Shown: positions 1-7,839, counted from the stretch's first letter. The stretch: DNA of 7,839 nucleotides from Bacteroidales bacterium (GCA_017618435.1 JAFZUH010000190.1:1-7839); one strand, 5' to 3'. Translations and numbers: made by a program. Notes: a model not told the origin generated them from the letters alone.

Positions 1-1
1 A

Positions 2-133
2 CCTAAAGATATGGATATAAGTAATTTATCATATAATCAAATTATACTAATTCAAAATAAGTTAAACTATAGACCAAGAAAAGTGCTTTTTTTCGATAAG
101 CCTGCTAATATTTTTTATAACTTTGTTTGTTGA
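2..133 (+). CDS. IS30-family transposase, C-terminal end only (5' part outside window)
   Basis: The frame is open from the left edge to a TGA at 131-133 and gives 43 residues. It begins PKDMDIS and contains LNYRPRK (62-82), followed closely by a DKP motif and an aromatic-rich tail. This matches the known end of IS30-family DDE transposases, where a 'fPKgTD(f/l)s' stretch leads to 'LNxRPRKxLgyxTPxEvF' just before the stop. The catalytic DDE residues would lie to the left, so I cannot tell whether the element is intact. The stop lies 86 bases before the start of the glucan synthase gene, in the same direction. I did not find a convincing terminal inverted repeat because the left end is not visible for comparison. 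The family call is quite secure; activity of the element is unknown. Confidence 0.85.
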   Translation, partial: PKDMDISNLSYNQIILIQNKLNYRPRKVLFFDKPANIFYNFVC

Positions 134-160
134 ATCTATACATAAGTAAAATTTTTGTTT
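2..160 (+). mobile_element. Right end of an IS30-family insertion sequence (outer boundary approximate)
   Basis: This is inferred from the transposase C-terminus at 2-133. IS30-family elements normally end within a few tens of bases after the transposase stop, in an imperfect inverted repeat of about 20-30 bp. The element boundary should therefore lie roughly between 135 and 170, just upstream of or touching the promoter of the next gene. The exact end is a guess because the partner repeat is outside the window. Confidence 0.5.
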
Positions 161-195
161 TTGTTCGGGATATTTAAAATAAAATCGTATCTTTG
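161..195 (+). promoter_or_regulatory. Putative Bacteroidetes-type promoter for the glucan synthase gene
   Basis: TATCTTTG at 188-195 is a perfect match to the TAnnTTTG -7 element used by the primary sigma factor of Bacteroidetes. A TTG at 161-163, within a T/G-rich run that also has a TTTG at 154-157, could serve as the -33 element. Its spacing of 24 bases is slightly longer than the usual 17-23. Transcription would begin around 200-203, leaving a leader of only about 20 bases before the ATG at 220. No Shine-Dalgarno sequence is present in the leader (ATTTTACTTTTAAATTCG), which is normal in this phylum. The -7 box is strong; the -33 assignment is weak. Confidence 0.6.
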
Positions 196-219
196 TAATT
201 TATTTTACTTTTAAATTCG

Positions 220-3200
220 ATGAATAAAACATATAAATCTTTTAAGAAAAATATTGCCATCATCACCGACTATTATATGTTGTTGGTGGAAGAAACCAAA
301 TCACAACGCTTAGTTGGCAGCACAAACGAATGGGTGTTGGACAATTATTATATGATTTCCGAACAGGAAAAAATTCTGAAAGTAGATATTTTAAGTAAAA
401 ACTTTCGGCAAATAGACCAGAAGAATCTCAATGATATGTCGCAATTATTGAGAGGTTTTATCAAAAAAAGCCATTACCAGATCAACAAATCGCTTTTGTT
501 TCGGTATTTGTCCCAGATGCAAGTTACACACAAATACTATCTTTCTTATATTGAAGTATATGCCTTGTTGCCTCTTATCAAAACTATTCTCATAGCCGAA
601 TTGGCTGACCTTTGCACCGAACTGAAAGCAACCAATGCCATACACTATTCTCCTACCGATAAGGATATGATTGATACAGAGCGGTTCAATGCTGTTGCAC
701 AGCAAAATCTCAAGATGATGAACATTTTCAATTCGCTCAAGAAAATGACCAAACTGCCCATGGCAGAATTGATAAATGCGATTAGTTTTTCCGAACGACT
801 GTTAAAAGGGGAACGTGCCGGCATGTACGATCAAATGCACGACAAAACCAAAGACGACTATCGTGCCAAAATAGTGAGAGAAAGTCGTAAAAAACAGATG
901 AAAGAATACGACTACGTGAGCGAATTGGTAAAAAAAAGCGATGAAAACAATCTGCATGTGGGCTGGTATCTGTTTCCGCCCAAGCGATGGAATGCCCGTG
1001 CTCACTGGTATATAAACATTGTTCTGCTTGCCTCTTTAGCCTTAGCCTTGACTTTTGCGTTGTCCGCTATCAAGGGATTTAGTTGGACAAACATATTGCT
1101 GACAATATGTTTGCTCGTCCCGATGAGTCAAATTGTAATAGATGTTTTCAATCGGTTTCTCTATCGTATTCACAAACCTATAGGTACATTCAAACTGAAA
1201 TTCAAAGACGGTATCATTCCTGACGAATATGCCACTATGGTCATTATGCCCACCATATTAAAAAACAAGCAAAAAACAATTGAATTATTGGAACAACTTG
1301 AGGTGTATTATCTTAGCAACCTCAATCGGGACGGGCATCATTTGGCGGTTTCCTTACAAGGCAATACGCAAAGACAAAATCTTTACTATACGCTCATTGG
1401 CGATGCCGCTTCCTACACAGAAGCAGACGCACCATGGGACAATGAAGTTGTAGAAGCCGGTCTTGCCAAAGTACAGGAACTGAATGAAAAATACGGAGCA
1501 CAGATTTTCAATTTTGTCTATCGCAATCGTGCATGGAGCGAGGGAGAACAAACCTATTTGGGTCATGAACGCAAACGTGGTGCCATATTGCATTTCAATG
1601 ATTTGTTGCTCGGAAACACATCAGAAGATAAAAAGAAAAAACGGTTTCGCTGTGAAACCATTTCTCAATGGCGAGAAGGTGCTGTGCCGAACATTCAGTT
1701 TGTCATCACCCTTGATACGGACACTGAATTGGTATTATATGCTGCCCAAAAATTGATTGGAGCCATGGCTCATCCGCTCAATCGGGCACAACTTAGTCCT
1801 GACGGGCGGAAAATAGAAAGAGGTTATGGTATTATGCAACCTCGTGTGAATGTTGATGTTGAAGTTACCAACAAAAGCCATTATGCCCAACTATTTGCAG
1901 GTCTGGGTGGTTTGGATGTTTATACAACTGCCAATTTTGAATTGTATCAGGATATTTTCAACGAAGGATCTTTCTGCGGAAAAGGCATTTACGATTTGAA
2001 GGTATTCCAACAAGTACTCAACGGATTGTTTCCAGAGAATCTTATCCTTAGCCATGACCTCATAGAAGGGTGTCATATTCGTTGCGGACTTATCAACGAT
2101 TTGGAACTTTTTGACGACAATCCCTCCAACTATATTGACGATGCCAAACGACATCATCGTTGGACACGTGGCGACTGGCAAATTATTGCTTGGCTAAAAA
2201 ACAAAGTCCGTAACGAAAAAGGCGAAAAGATTAAAAACCAAGTCAATACTATCGGGCGTTGGAAAATATTCGACAATCTTCGCCGTTCCGTTTTAAGCCT
2301 AAGCGTAATGATAATGCTTTTATTGGGTTTTGCTATCAGCCTGTCTGATTCCCAATCTGCCATATCACCAGCATGGTATGTGCTTGTTGCCTTGCTTGTT
2401 GTGGCAAGTCCCATTGTGTTTTTTATTGTTGGTCAACTCACCAAATTGCCCAATTTTGGCAGACGTTATCACTACTATGCACGACTGATGCGTGGATTTA
2501 AAGTGATAATTTATCGTTCTCTTGTTCAATTTGCTCTATTGCCCAAAGAAGCCCTCATGTACACCGATGCAATAGTGCGTGCATGTTATCGTATGTGGTT
2601 CAGTCATAAAAACTTGCTCAATTGGATTACAAGCGATGAGGCAGCCAAATCCACCAAAGGCACATTGGGAGACTATATTGGCAAATTCTGGTTTAATTAT
2701 GTTTGTGCCTGTGTACTTATTGCTTTGGCTTATATTGGTCATGCCTCAATCGTAACATGGGTTGCTACCTGTTTCTGTGCAATAGCATGGTTTGGGGCTC
2801 CATTTCTGATGTATTGCTTAGGAAAGAAATTTCCTCAAGACAAACGTACGCTAACAGAAAAAGAAACAGAAGAAGTGCATCAGGTGGCACAAGATACTTG
2901 GCATTTCTTCGATACGCTTATCACAGAAACAACCAATTGGCTGATACCTGACAATTATCAACTCAATCGGGAGCAAAAGGCCGATTACAAAACATCACCG
3001 ACTAATATCGGTTATTCTCTTGTCGCTGTTGTCAGTGCTGCCGAACTCGGTTTTATTTCCGACAGAGAAGCCGTCAATCGCCTTTCCCATATTATAGATA
3101 CGGTTTTCAAATTAGAAAAATGGAACGGTCATCTTTTCAATTGGTATAATATCAACAACTTGAAAGCCTTGCCTAATTTTTTCATTTCCACCTGCGACAG

Positions 3201-6200
3201 TGGCAATTTTGTTGCTTGCCTGTATGTGCTGAAAGGATATTTGTTGGCAAAATCTGACAAAACTGATATTGCCACGAGTTCGCAAGCATTGATGGCAAAA
3301 GTGCAACGATTGATAGACCAGACAGATTTTTCCAAACTGTACAACCCTGAACTGGATGTTTTCAGCATAGGCTATGACCATGGAGCCAATTGTTTGCTTC
3401 CTTATCATTACAACAATTTTGCTTCAGAAGCACGTTTGACAAGTTTCTTGACAATTGCTCAAGGAGACGCTCCGTACAAACATTGGTTCTGCCTTGACAA
3501 AACATTGGTTCAATACAAAGGCTACAAAGGTGTGGCATCGTGGTATGGTACGCTGTTTGAATATTTTATGCCACTTATCTTTTTGCCCACTTACAAACAT
3601 ACGCTCATGGACGAAACCTATAGTTTTGCCATACGGGCACAACAGGCATTTATACGCAATGTGAAAAAGACTGCTAAACGCAACCACGTTCATATCAGCA
3701 GAATTATACCATGGGGTATATCCGAAACGGCTTACAATGAACTTGATGACGCTCAAAATTACAAATATCACGCATTTGGTGTGCCTTATCTCAAATTCCA
3801 AAACACAACACCTGACCGTATTGTGGTTTCCCCATACAGTTCGTTGATGGCTATCGGCGTTGACGACAGAGCGGTATATGAAAATATGCAAAGTTTCAAG
3901 GCTTTGAACATGTATGCAACAACTTCTAACGATAAGGCAGATGTTGTTGAAAACTTCGGATTCTTTGAATCTTATGACGAAGAAGACCATGTGCCTGTCA
4001 GAGCCCACTATGCCCACCATCAGGGAATGATTCTTGCTTCTTTGACAAACTACCTTACCAATCAATGTTTGCAACACTATTTTATGCATGAACCAACCAT
4101 GCTGTCTATGGAAACCCTGCTGAAAGAAAAGGCTCAAGTGAAACCATATATAGACTTGAAAGTTACTCAATACAAACGTTATCAATATTCCAAAGTTCAA
4201 ACAGAAAGTGATGCACGCGATTTTGACGGTATTGCCAATGTACCTGAAATTGGCGGTGTTAGCAACGGCCAATACACTGTTCTTTTGAACGACAGGGGCA
4301 GCGGTTTTTCCCGTTTCCGCAATATACTTATCAATCGATACCGAAAAATAAGTGCTGACCATTACGGCACTTATCTATATATCCGCAATTTGAAAAATGA
4401 TAAATTGTGGTGCAATACCTATGCTCCATTGGATATAATGCCTGACAGTTATCGGGTAAGTTTTGCAAGCGATATGATTCGTTTTTCACGTACAGATGAC
4501 CATATCGAAACAAAAACGGAAATTACGGTACTGAAAGACTATTTCGCTGAAATAAGAAGATTTACATTTACAAACAATAGCGATGAAGATGTCGAACTTG
4601 AAATCACAAGTTATGCAGAAGTGGTAATTTCCACACATGGAGAAGATGAAAGCCATCGCGTGTTTAACAGTATGAAAATTTTCAGTGAATATGACAGTGA
4701 ACATGGGGCTCTTATTTTCAGAAAACCGGCTCAAAATACGCAAGACAGCCATCATTTTGTAGTACATAAACTATGGGCAGACGGTGATGACAATCTGCTT
4801 ACTTCCCCCGAATATGAAACCTCACGACTTAAGTTTATCGGTCGTGGCGGAAGTTTGCAACACGCTCAGATAATAGAAAGCCATCGTACGCTTAGCAATA
4901 CTGTCGGAACTACTTTTGACCCGATTATGAGTATGCGAACAAGAATAAATGTACCTGTGTCCAAACAAGTCAGCATATTTATGATAACAGGCTTTGCAAA
5001 ATCACGCGACCAATTGCTTCAACTTATTGAACAGCACAATTCACCGACAGATATAGAACACGCTTTTGACAAAGTTTCTGTTTTCAACAATATGCGTACC
5101 AATATGTCGCTATTGAAAGGCTCGCAAATGAGACTTTACAACAATATTTCAAAATATATTCTGCAAACGGCTGTTCTTGGCAATCACCGTCAAGAGTTGT
5201 TAGCCAAAAACAAATTGTCGCAAAGCGGTTTGTGGCGATTCGGCATAAGCGGAGACAACGCTATCGTATTGATGGAAATAGACGATATTGAACGCTCCGG
5301 CTTTGCCAAGGAAATGCTTCGTGCCTTTGAGTATTACAAAGTAAACGGTATGATTCTTGACCTTGTTTTCATCAATGATGTACCCGAAAAAGACAGAGAA
5401 GGTCTTACCCATTTTATCCGTAATATGGCTGATACAGAACGGCATTGGGCTTCACATGAACAAAACGGACGTGTCTTTATTTTGAACGGTAACGAAATAA
5501 GTGAAGACGAACGTACGCTATTGAGAATGGTGGCACGCATAGACTTCAACAACAAATCGCGTATAGAACAACAATTACATGACCTTGAATTGGTAAATCA
5601 GCATTACCAAGATATGGTGGAATATCCTGTAATGAAAACCAGCACACAATTCCGCGTGTGGAGCAACCTTGATTTCTACAATCAATATGGCGGTTTTGAC
5701 AACGATGGCCGCGATTATGTGATTACCAATACCAACACGCCTATGCCATGGGTAAACGTAATCGCCAATCAACATTTTGGCTGTGTAATCAGTTCGACCA
5801 TGGCAGGATTTACCTTTGCCAACAATGCCCAACAATTCAAATTAACAAGTTGGAGCAACGACATTGTTCGCGATAATGCTTCCGAAATGTTGCTCATCAA
5901 CAAAAAACAGTTTGTGCCTGCAACAGCACGGCATGGACAGGGTTTTTCTGCCTTTGATGCCCAATATGAGGATTTTAAAGTGAGTGTACGTGTCTTTGTT
6001 TCTACTGAAAATCTGGAAAAATACTATCAGATACGTATTGAAAACAAAACCAACCAAACTATTGATTTGCAACTTGATATGGTTTACAAACTTGTTTTGG
6101 GAACAAGTGAAGAACAAACAGCCCGGTACCTCCATTCCGAATGGAACGAAGAAGCCAATAGTCTATTCGTCCGAAATGTTTATCATGAAATATATCGCAA

Positions 6201-7839
6201 TACGCAACTGCAAATCACAGCAAGCGAAACTATTACAAATGTTTCTTTGGATTCTCCCAATAGAAAAAGTATTGGGTTTGGGCTTAACATCGATGCACAA
6301 GCAACAAAAGAATTTGCCTTTGTACTTGCCGTTTCCAATGATTATAACAACCATCAAATCAAATCATTTACAATACCTGCAATTGAAGATGAATATAGAA
6401 AAGTTGTTCATTTTTGGGACGAAAAACTATCGGTATTGCAAGTGGAAACTCCTGACAAATCATTGAATTATATGCTTAACAGATGGTATTTGTATCAGGT
6501 TTATTCTTCCCGACTTTTTGCCCGTGCCGGATTCTATCAAGTGGGAGGAGCAACAGGATTCAGAGACCAACTGCAAGATGTTATGAGCGTTTTGTATAGC
6601 AATCCTGAATATGCCCGCAAACAGATACTTGACCATGCCGCCCATCAATTTGCAGAAGGAGATGTGTTGCACTGGTGGCACGAAAGTATGCACATCGGAG
6701 CAAGAACAACATTCAGTGATGATTATTTATGGCTTGTGTTTGTTACCTATCAATATATTGCAGTTACCAACGATACATCTGTTCTTACCGAACAAATACC
6801 ATTCTGTCATGCTGACAGGTTGGCGGCAGGCGAAGCAGAACGCGGCATGAGATATACTTTGCCGGAACGTGATGCACAAGCCCAATTTGTTGTTGATTCG
6901 CAATATGAATACGCAAGTTTATACGAACACCTTCGCCGTGCTGTCAATCGGTCAATGAGCCGTATAGGCAAACACGGGCTGCCTATAATGGGTTGTGGGG
7001 ACTGGAACGACGGTATGAGCCGCGTAGGTGTTGAAGGCAAAGGCGAAAGTGTTTGGGTGGCATTCTTCCTTGCTGATTTATTGCCCAAAATGGAAAAACT
7101 GACACAAATTATGCCCGAAGCAGACCTTTCCTATTGTGAGGAATTGGCTCTATTCCGTAAAAATCTTGTTAAATCCATACAAGACAATGCTTGGGACGGG
7201 GCTTGGTTCCTTCGTGCGTACTTTGACAACGGAGACCCCATGGGCAGCAGAAACAACACCGAATGCCAAATAGACCTTATCTCCCAAGCATGGAGTATTC
7301 TCACCGATGTGGCCACTCCGGAACAAAAAGAAAGCGTGATGAACGAAACCGATGCCCGTCTTGTGAACCGTGAACACGAAATTATCCAATTGCTCACCCC
7401 TGCTTTCCAACACTCTCAACCTTCGCCCGGCTATATTATGAATTATCCGGAAGGTGTTCGCGAAAACGGTGGACAATATACGCATGGAGCCATGTGGTAT
7501 ATTATGGCACAACTCAAAGAAGGTCGGAACGATATGGCATATTTCCTCTATTCGCTCATCAACCCGATACACCGTACGCAAACACTGGCAGATGTGCTTA
7601 AATACAAAGTTGAACCGTATTGTATTGCCGCAGATATTTACAGCAACCGCCAACATCCGGGACGCGGCGGGTGGACATGGTACACAGGCTCCGCTTCTTG
7701 GGCATACAAAACCGGCATAGAAAACATTCTCGGGTTCCACAAACACGGCAACACCCTTACCCTTGAACCTTGTGTGCCGACAGAATGGTCAAACTTTACC
7801 ATTCGTTATCGCTATCATTCTACAATTTATATTATAAAC
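220..7839 (+). CDS. ndvB: Cyclic beta-1,2-glucan synthase (GT84-GH189-GH94), 3' end beyond window
   Basis: This membrane enzyme polymerises glucose from UDP-glucose into beta-1,2-glucan and cyclises it; the product is usually exported to the periplasm as an osmolyte and host-interaction glucan. The frame gives 2,540 codons with no stop. The ATG at 220 is the first start after an in-frame TAA at 196-198, and family-like sequence begins soon after it (WVLDNYYMISEQ, residues 38-49). Predicted membrane helices lie at about 262-282, 287-311, 688-707, 718-740, 823-842 and 844-868. This gives the 2+2+2 pattern of six segments known for the Brucella enzyme. Three catalytic modules follow in family order: GT84 (about 324-660), cyclisation module (about 885-1290) and GH94 (about 1810 to end). 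Between them are a beta-sandwich starting near 1340 (SNGQYTV, then NDRGSGFSRFR) and a linker with QSGLWRFGISGD (1668-1679). Alphaproteobacterial members are about 2,800-2,870 residues. The last visible residues match the conserved end of GH94, so probably only some tens of residues are missing. No exporter gene is visible. The family call is secure; ring size is not predictable. Confidence 0.95.
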   Translation, partial: MNKTYKSFKKNIAIITDYYMLLVEETKSQRLVGSTNEWVLDNYYMISEQEKILKVDILSKNFRQIDQKNLNDMSQLLRGFIKKSHYQINKSLLFRYLSQMQVTHKYYLSYIEVYALLPLIKTILIAELADLCTELKATNAIHYSPTDKDMIDTERFNAVAQQNLKMMNIFNSLKKMTKLPMAELINAISFSERLLKGERAGMYDQMHDKTKDDYRAKIVRESRKKQMKEYDYVSELVKKSDENNLHVGWYLFPPKRWNARAHWYINIVLLASLALALTFALSAIKGFSWTNILLTICLLVPMSQIVIDVFNRFLYRIHKPIGTFKLKFKDGIIPDEYATMVIMPTILKNKQKTIELLEQLEVYYLSNLNRDGHHLAVSLQGNTQRQNLYYTLIGDAASYTEADAPWDNEVVEAGLAKVQELNEKYGAQIFNFVYRNRAWSEGEQTYLGHERKRGAILHFNDLLLGNTSEDKKKKRFRCETISQWREGAVPNIQFVITLDTDTELVLYAAQKLIGAMAHPLNRAQLSPDGRKIERGYGIMQPRVNVDVEVTNKSHYAQLFAGLGGLDVYTTANFELYQDIFNEGSFCGKGIYDLKVFQQVLNGLFPENLILSHDLIEGCHIRCGLINDLELFDDNPSNYIDDAKRHHRWTRGDWQIIAWLKNKVRNEKGEKIKNQVNTIGRWKIFDNLRRSVLSLSVMIMLLLGFAISLSDSQSAISPAWYVLVALLVVASPIVFFIVGQLTKLPNFGRRYHYYARLMRGFKVIIYRSLVQFALLPKEALMYTDAIVRACYRMWFSHKNLLNWITSDEAAKSTKGTLGDYIGKFWFNYVCACVLIALAYIGHASIVTWVATCFCAIAWFGAPFLMYCLGKKFPQDKRTLTEKETEEVHQVAQDTWHFFDTLITETTNWLIPDNYQLNREQKADYKTSPTNIGYSLVAVVSAAELGFISDREAVNRLSHIIDTVFKLEKWNGHLFNWYNINNLKALPNFFISTCDSGNFVACLYVLKGYLLAKSDKTDIATSSQALMAKVQRLIDQTDFSKLYNPELDVFSIGYDHGANCLLPYHYNNFASEARLTSFLTIAQGDAPYKHWFCLDKTLVQYKGYKGVASWYGTLFEYFMPLIFLPTYKHTLMDETYSFAIRAQQAFIRNVKKTAKRNHVHISRIIPWGISETAYNELDDAQNYKYHAFGVPYLKFQNTTPDRIVVSPYSSLMAIGVDDRAVYENMQSFKALNMYATTSNDKADVVENFGFFESYDEEDHVPVRAHYAHHQGMILASLTNYLTNQCLQHYFMHEPTMLSMETLLKEKAQVKPYIDLKVTQYKRYQYSKVQTESDARDFDGIANVPEIGGVSNGQYTVLLNDRGSGFSRFRNILINRYRKISADHYGTYLYIRNLKNDKLWCNTYAPLDIMPDSYRVSFASDMIRFSRTDDHIETKTEITVLKDYFAEIRRFTFTNNSDEDVELEITSYAEVVISTHGEDESHRVFNSMKIFSEYDSEHGALIFRKPAQNTQDSHHFVVHKLWADGDDNLLTSPEYETSRLKFIGRGGSLQHAQIIESHRTLSNTVGTTFDPIMSMRTRINVPVSKQVSIFMITGFAKSRDQLLQLIEQHNSPTDIEHAFDKVSVFNNMRTNMSLLKGSQMRLYNNISKYILQTAVLGNHRQELLAKNKLSQSGLWRFGISGDNAIVLMEIDDIERSGFAKEMLRAFEYYKVNGMILDLVFINDVPEKDREGLTHFIRNMADTERHWASHEQNGRVFILNGNEISEDERTLLRMVARIDFNNKSRIEQQLHDLELVNQHYQDMVEYPVMKTSTQFRVWSNLDFYNQYGGFDNDGRDYVITNTNTPMPWVNVIANQHFGCVISSTMAGFTFANNAQQFKLTSWSNDIVRDNASEMLLINKKQFVPATARHGQGFSAFDAQYEDFKVSVRVFVSTENLEKYYQIRIENKTNQTIDLQLDMVYKLVLGTSEEQTARYLHSEWNEEANSLFVRNVYHEIYRNTQLQITASETITNVSLDSPNRKSIGFGLNIDAQATKEFAFVLAVSNDYNNHQIKSFTIPAIEDEYRKVVHFWDEKLSVLQVETPDKSLNYMLNRWYLYQVYSSRLFARAGFYQVGGATGFRDQLQDVMSVLYSNPEYARKQILDHAAHQFAEGDVLHWWHESMHIGARTTFSDDYLWLVFVTYQYIAVTNDTSVLTEQIPFCHADRLAAGEAERGMRYTLPERDAQAQFVVDSQYEYASLYEHLRRAVNRSMSRIGKHGLPIMGCGDWNDGMSRVGVEGKGESVWVAFFLADLLPKMEKLTQIMPEADLSYCEELALFRKNLVKSIQDNAWDGAWFLRAYFDNGDPMGSRNNTECQIDLISQAWSILTDVATPEQKESVMNETDARLVNREHEIIQLLTPAFQHSQPSPGYIMNYPEGVRENGGQYTHGAMWYIMAQLKEGRNDMAYFLYSLINPIHRTQTLADVLKYKVEPYCIAADIYSNRQHPGRGGWTWYTGSASWAYKTGIENILGFHKHGNTLTLEPCVPTEWSNFTIRYRYHSTIYIIN
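1189..2200 (+). other. GT84 glucosyltransferase domain of the synthase
   Basis: This is the cytoplasmic, processive family-2-like transferase core, residues about 324-660, between membrane helices 2 and 3. It would use UDP-glucose to extend the beta-1,2 chain. Visible motifs are the nucleotide-sugar and metal-binding DxD as D499-T-D501 in ITLDTDTEL, GIMQPRV (537-543), GKGIYD (587-592), the acidic catalytic-base candidate D613 in LSHDLIEG, and RHHRWTRGDWQ (644-654). The last of these supplies the (Q/R)xxRW motif in its R form. All expected motifs of the D, DxD, E/D, (Q/R)xxRW set appear in order. Domain borders are approximate. Confidence 0.88.
2872..4089 (+). other. Glucoamylase-like cyclisation domain (GH189 type) of the synthase
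   Basis: Residues about 885-1290 follow membrane helix 6. This module is annotated in homologues as 'glycoamylase-like'. In the Thermoanaerobacter italicus enzyme the corresponding region is the transglycosylating cyclisation domain that founded family GH189. Visible family motifs include TSPTNIG (from 925), STCDSGN around D993, SEARLTSF (1069-1076), WYGTLFEY (1108-1115), PWGISETAYN (from 1164), FFESYD (1248-1253) and AHHQGM (1265-1270). The glutamates E1169 and E1250 are my candidates for the catalytic pair. Known function comes from the family; residue assignment is inference. Confidence 0.8.
5647..7839 (+). other. GH94 phosphorylase-type domain of the synthase (end cut by window)
   Basis: Residues about 1810-2540 form the C-terminal module: a beta-sandwich, then an alpha-barrel. 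In homologues it controls chain length by phosphorolysis of beta-1,2-glucan. Visible motifs are GRDYVIT, PWVNVIAN with W1844, ARHGQGF (H1905), GGATGFRDQLQD, HWWH (2151-2154), R2162-TTFSDD-2168 and CGDWNDGM with D2261 and D2264. One of these two aspartates is the expected general acid. ENGGQYTHG (2415-2423) contains the phosphate-side His2422, and RGGWTWYTGSASW spans 2482-2494. The final stretch (LEPCVPTEW, then YRYHSTIYII) matches the usual end of the barrel. Nothing catalytic appears to be missing. Confidence 0.88.

Noticed and set aside
144..210. Nine-base inverted repeat (AAGTAAAAT at 144-152, ATTTTACTT at 202-210) flanking the promoter
   Set aside because: It could be an operator or hairpin, but such a match is easily expected by chance in DNA this AT-rich. 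The arms are 49 bases apart and do not extend further.
277..279. Alternative start ATG at codon 20 of the synthase
   Set aside because: Family-like sequence begins around the first codons, and the ATG at 220 is well placed behind the TAnnTTTG box, so the upstream start is preferred.
3424..4362. Open frame of 312 codons on the minus strand
   Set aside because: It lies wholly antisense to the conserved cyclisation and beta-sandwich region of the synthase. Its translation is rich in Cys, His, Phe and Val without recognisable motifs, as expected of a shadow frame.
5984..6466. Open frame of 160 codons on the plus strand in another frame
   Set aside because: It overlaps the GH94 module, whose own frame is continuous and motif-bearing on both sides. 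The alternative translation is lysine/asparagine-rich and unlike a folded protein.
7150..7746. Open frame of 198 codons on the minus strand
   Set aside because: It is antisense to the highly conserved GH94 catalytic region. It shows no promoter and no domain resemblance, so it is a shadow of the sense gene.
220..7839. Possibility that the synthase is a pseudogene or several genes
   Set aside because: The frame is continuous over the whole stretch, and the motifs of all modules occur in the same frame and in family order, so there is no sign of a frameshift or an internal stop.

Overview
The window is almost entirely one gene. A reading frame opens at the ATG at 220 and runs 2,540 codons to the last base without a stop. 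Its product is recognisable along its whole length as a cyclic beta-1,2-glucan synthase (NdvB/ChvB/Cgs family). This is a very large inner-membrane enzyme that builds a beta-1,2-linked glucose chain from UDP-glucose, trims it and closes it into a ring. Only the extreme C-terminus lies beyond the right edge.

The sequence points to a member of the Bacteroidetes (Bacteroidota). Base composition is moderately AT-rich (about 40% GC judged by eye). There is no purine-rich Shine-Dalgarno sequence before the start codon. A perfect TAnnTTTG box, the -7 element typical of this phylum, sits 24 bases before the ATG. I cannot name a genus.

Layout: 2-133 is the last 43 codons of an IS30-family transposase whose body lies to the left. 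134-219 is a short AT-rich intergenic stretch with the putative promoter. 220-7839 is the synthase. Its order is: soluble N-terminal region; two membrane helices; cytoplasmic GT84 glucosyltransferase; four more membrane helices; a middle glucoamylase-like (GH189-type) cyclisation module; a first beta-sandwich and linker; and a C-terminal GH94 phosphorylase-type module. The signature motifs of all three catalytic modules are present, so the enzyme looks functional.

In characterised systems the transferase elongates a protein-attached glucan, the GH94 module controls chain length by phosphorolysis, and the middle module cyclises and releases the product. An ABC exporter (NdvA/ChvA) then moves it to the periplasm. 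No exporter or other partner is visible here. All shorter open frames on either strand inside 220-7839 are shadows of the synthase gene. I saw no RNA gene, CRISPR array or second complete gene.
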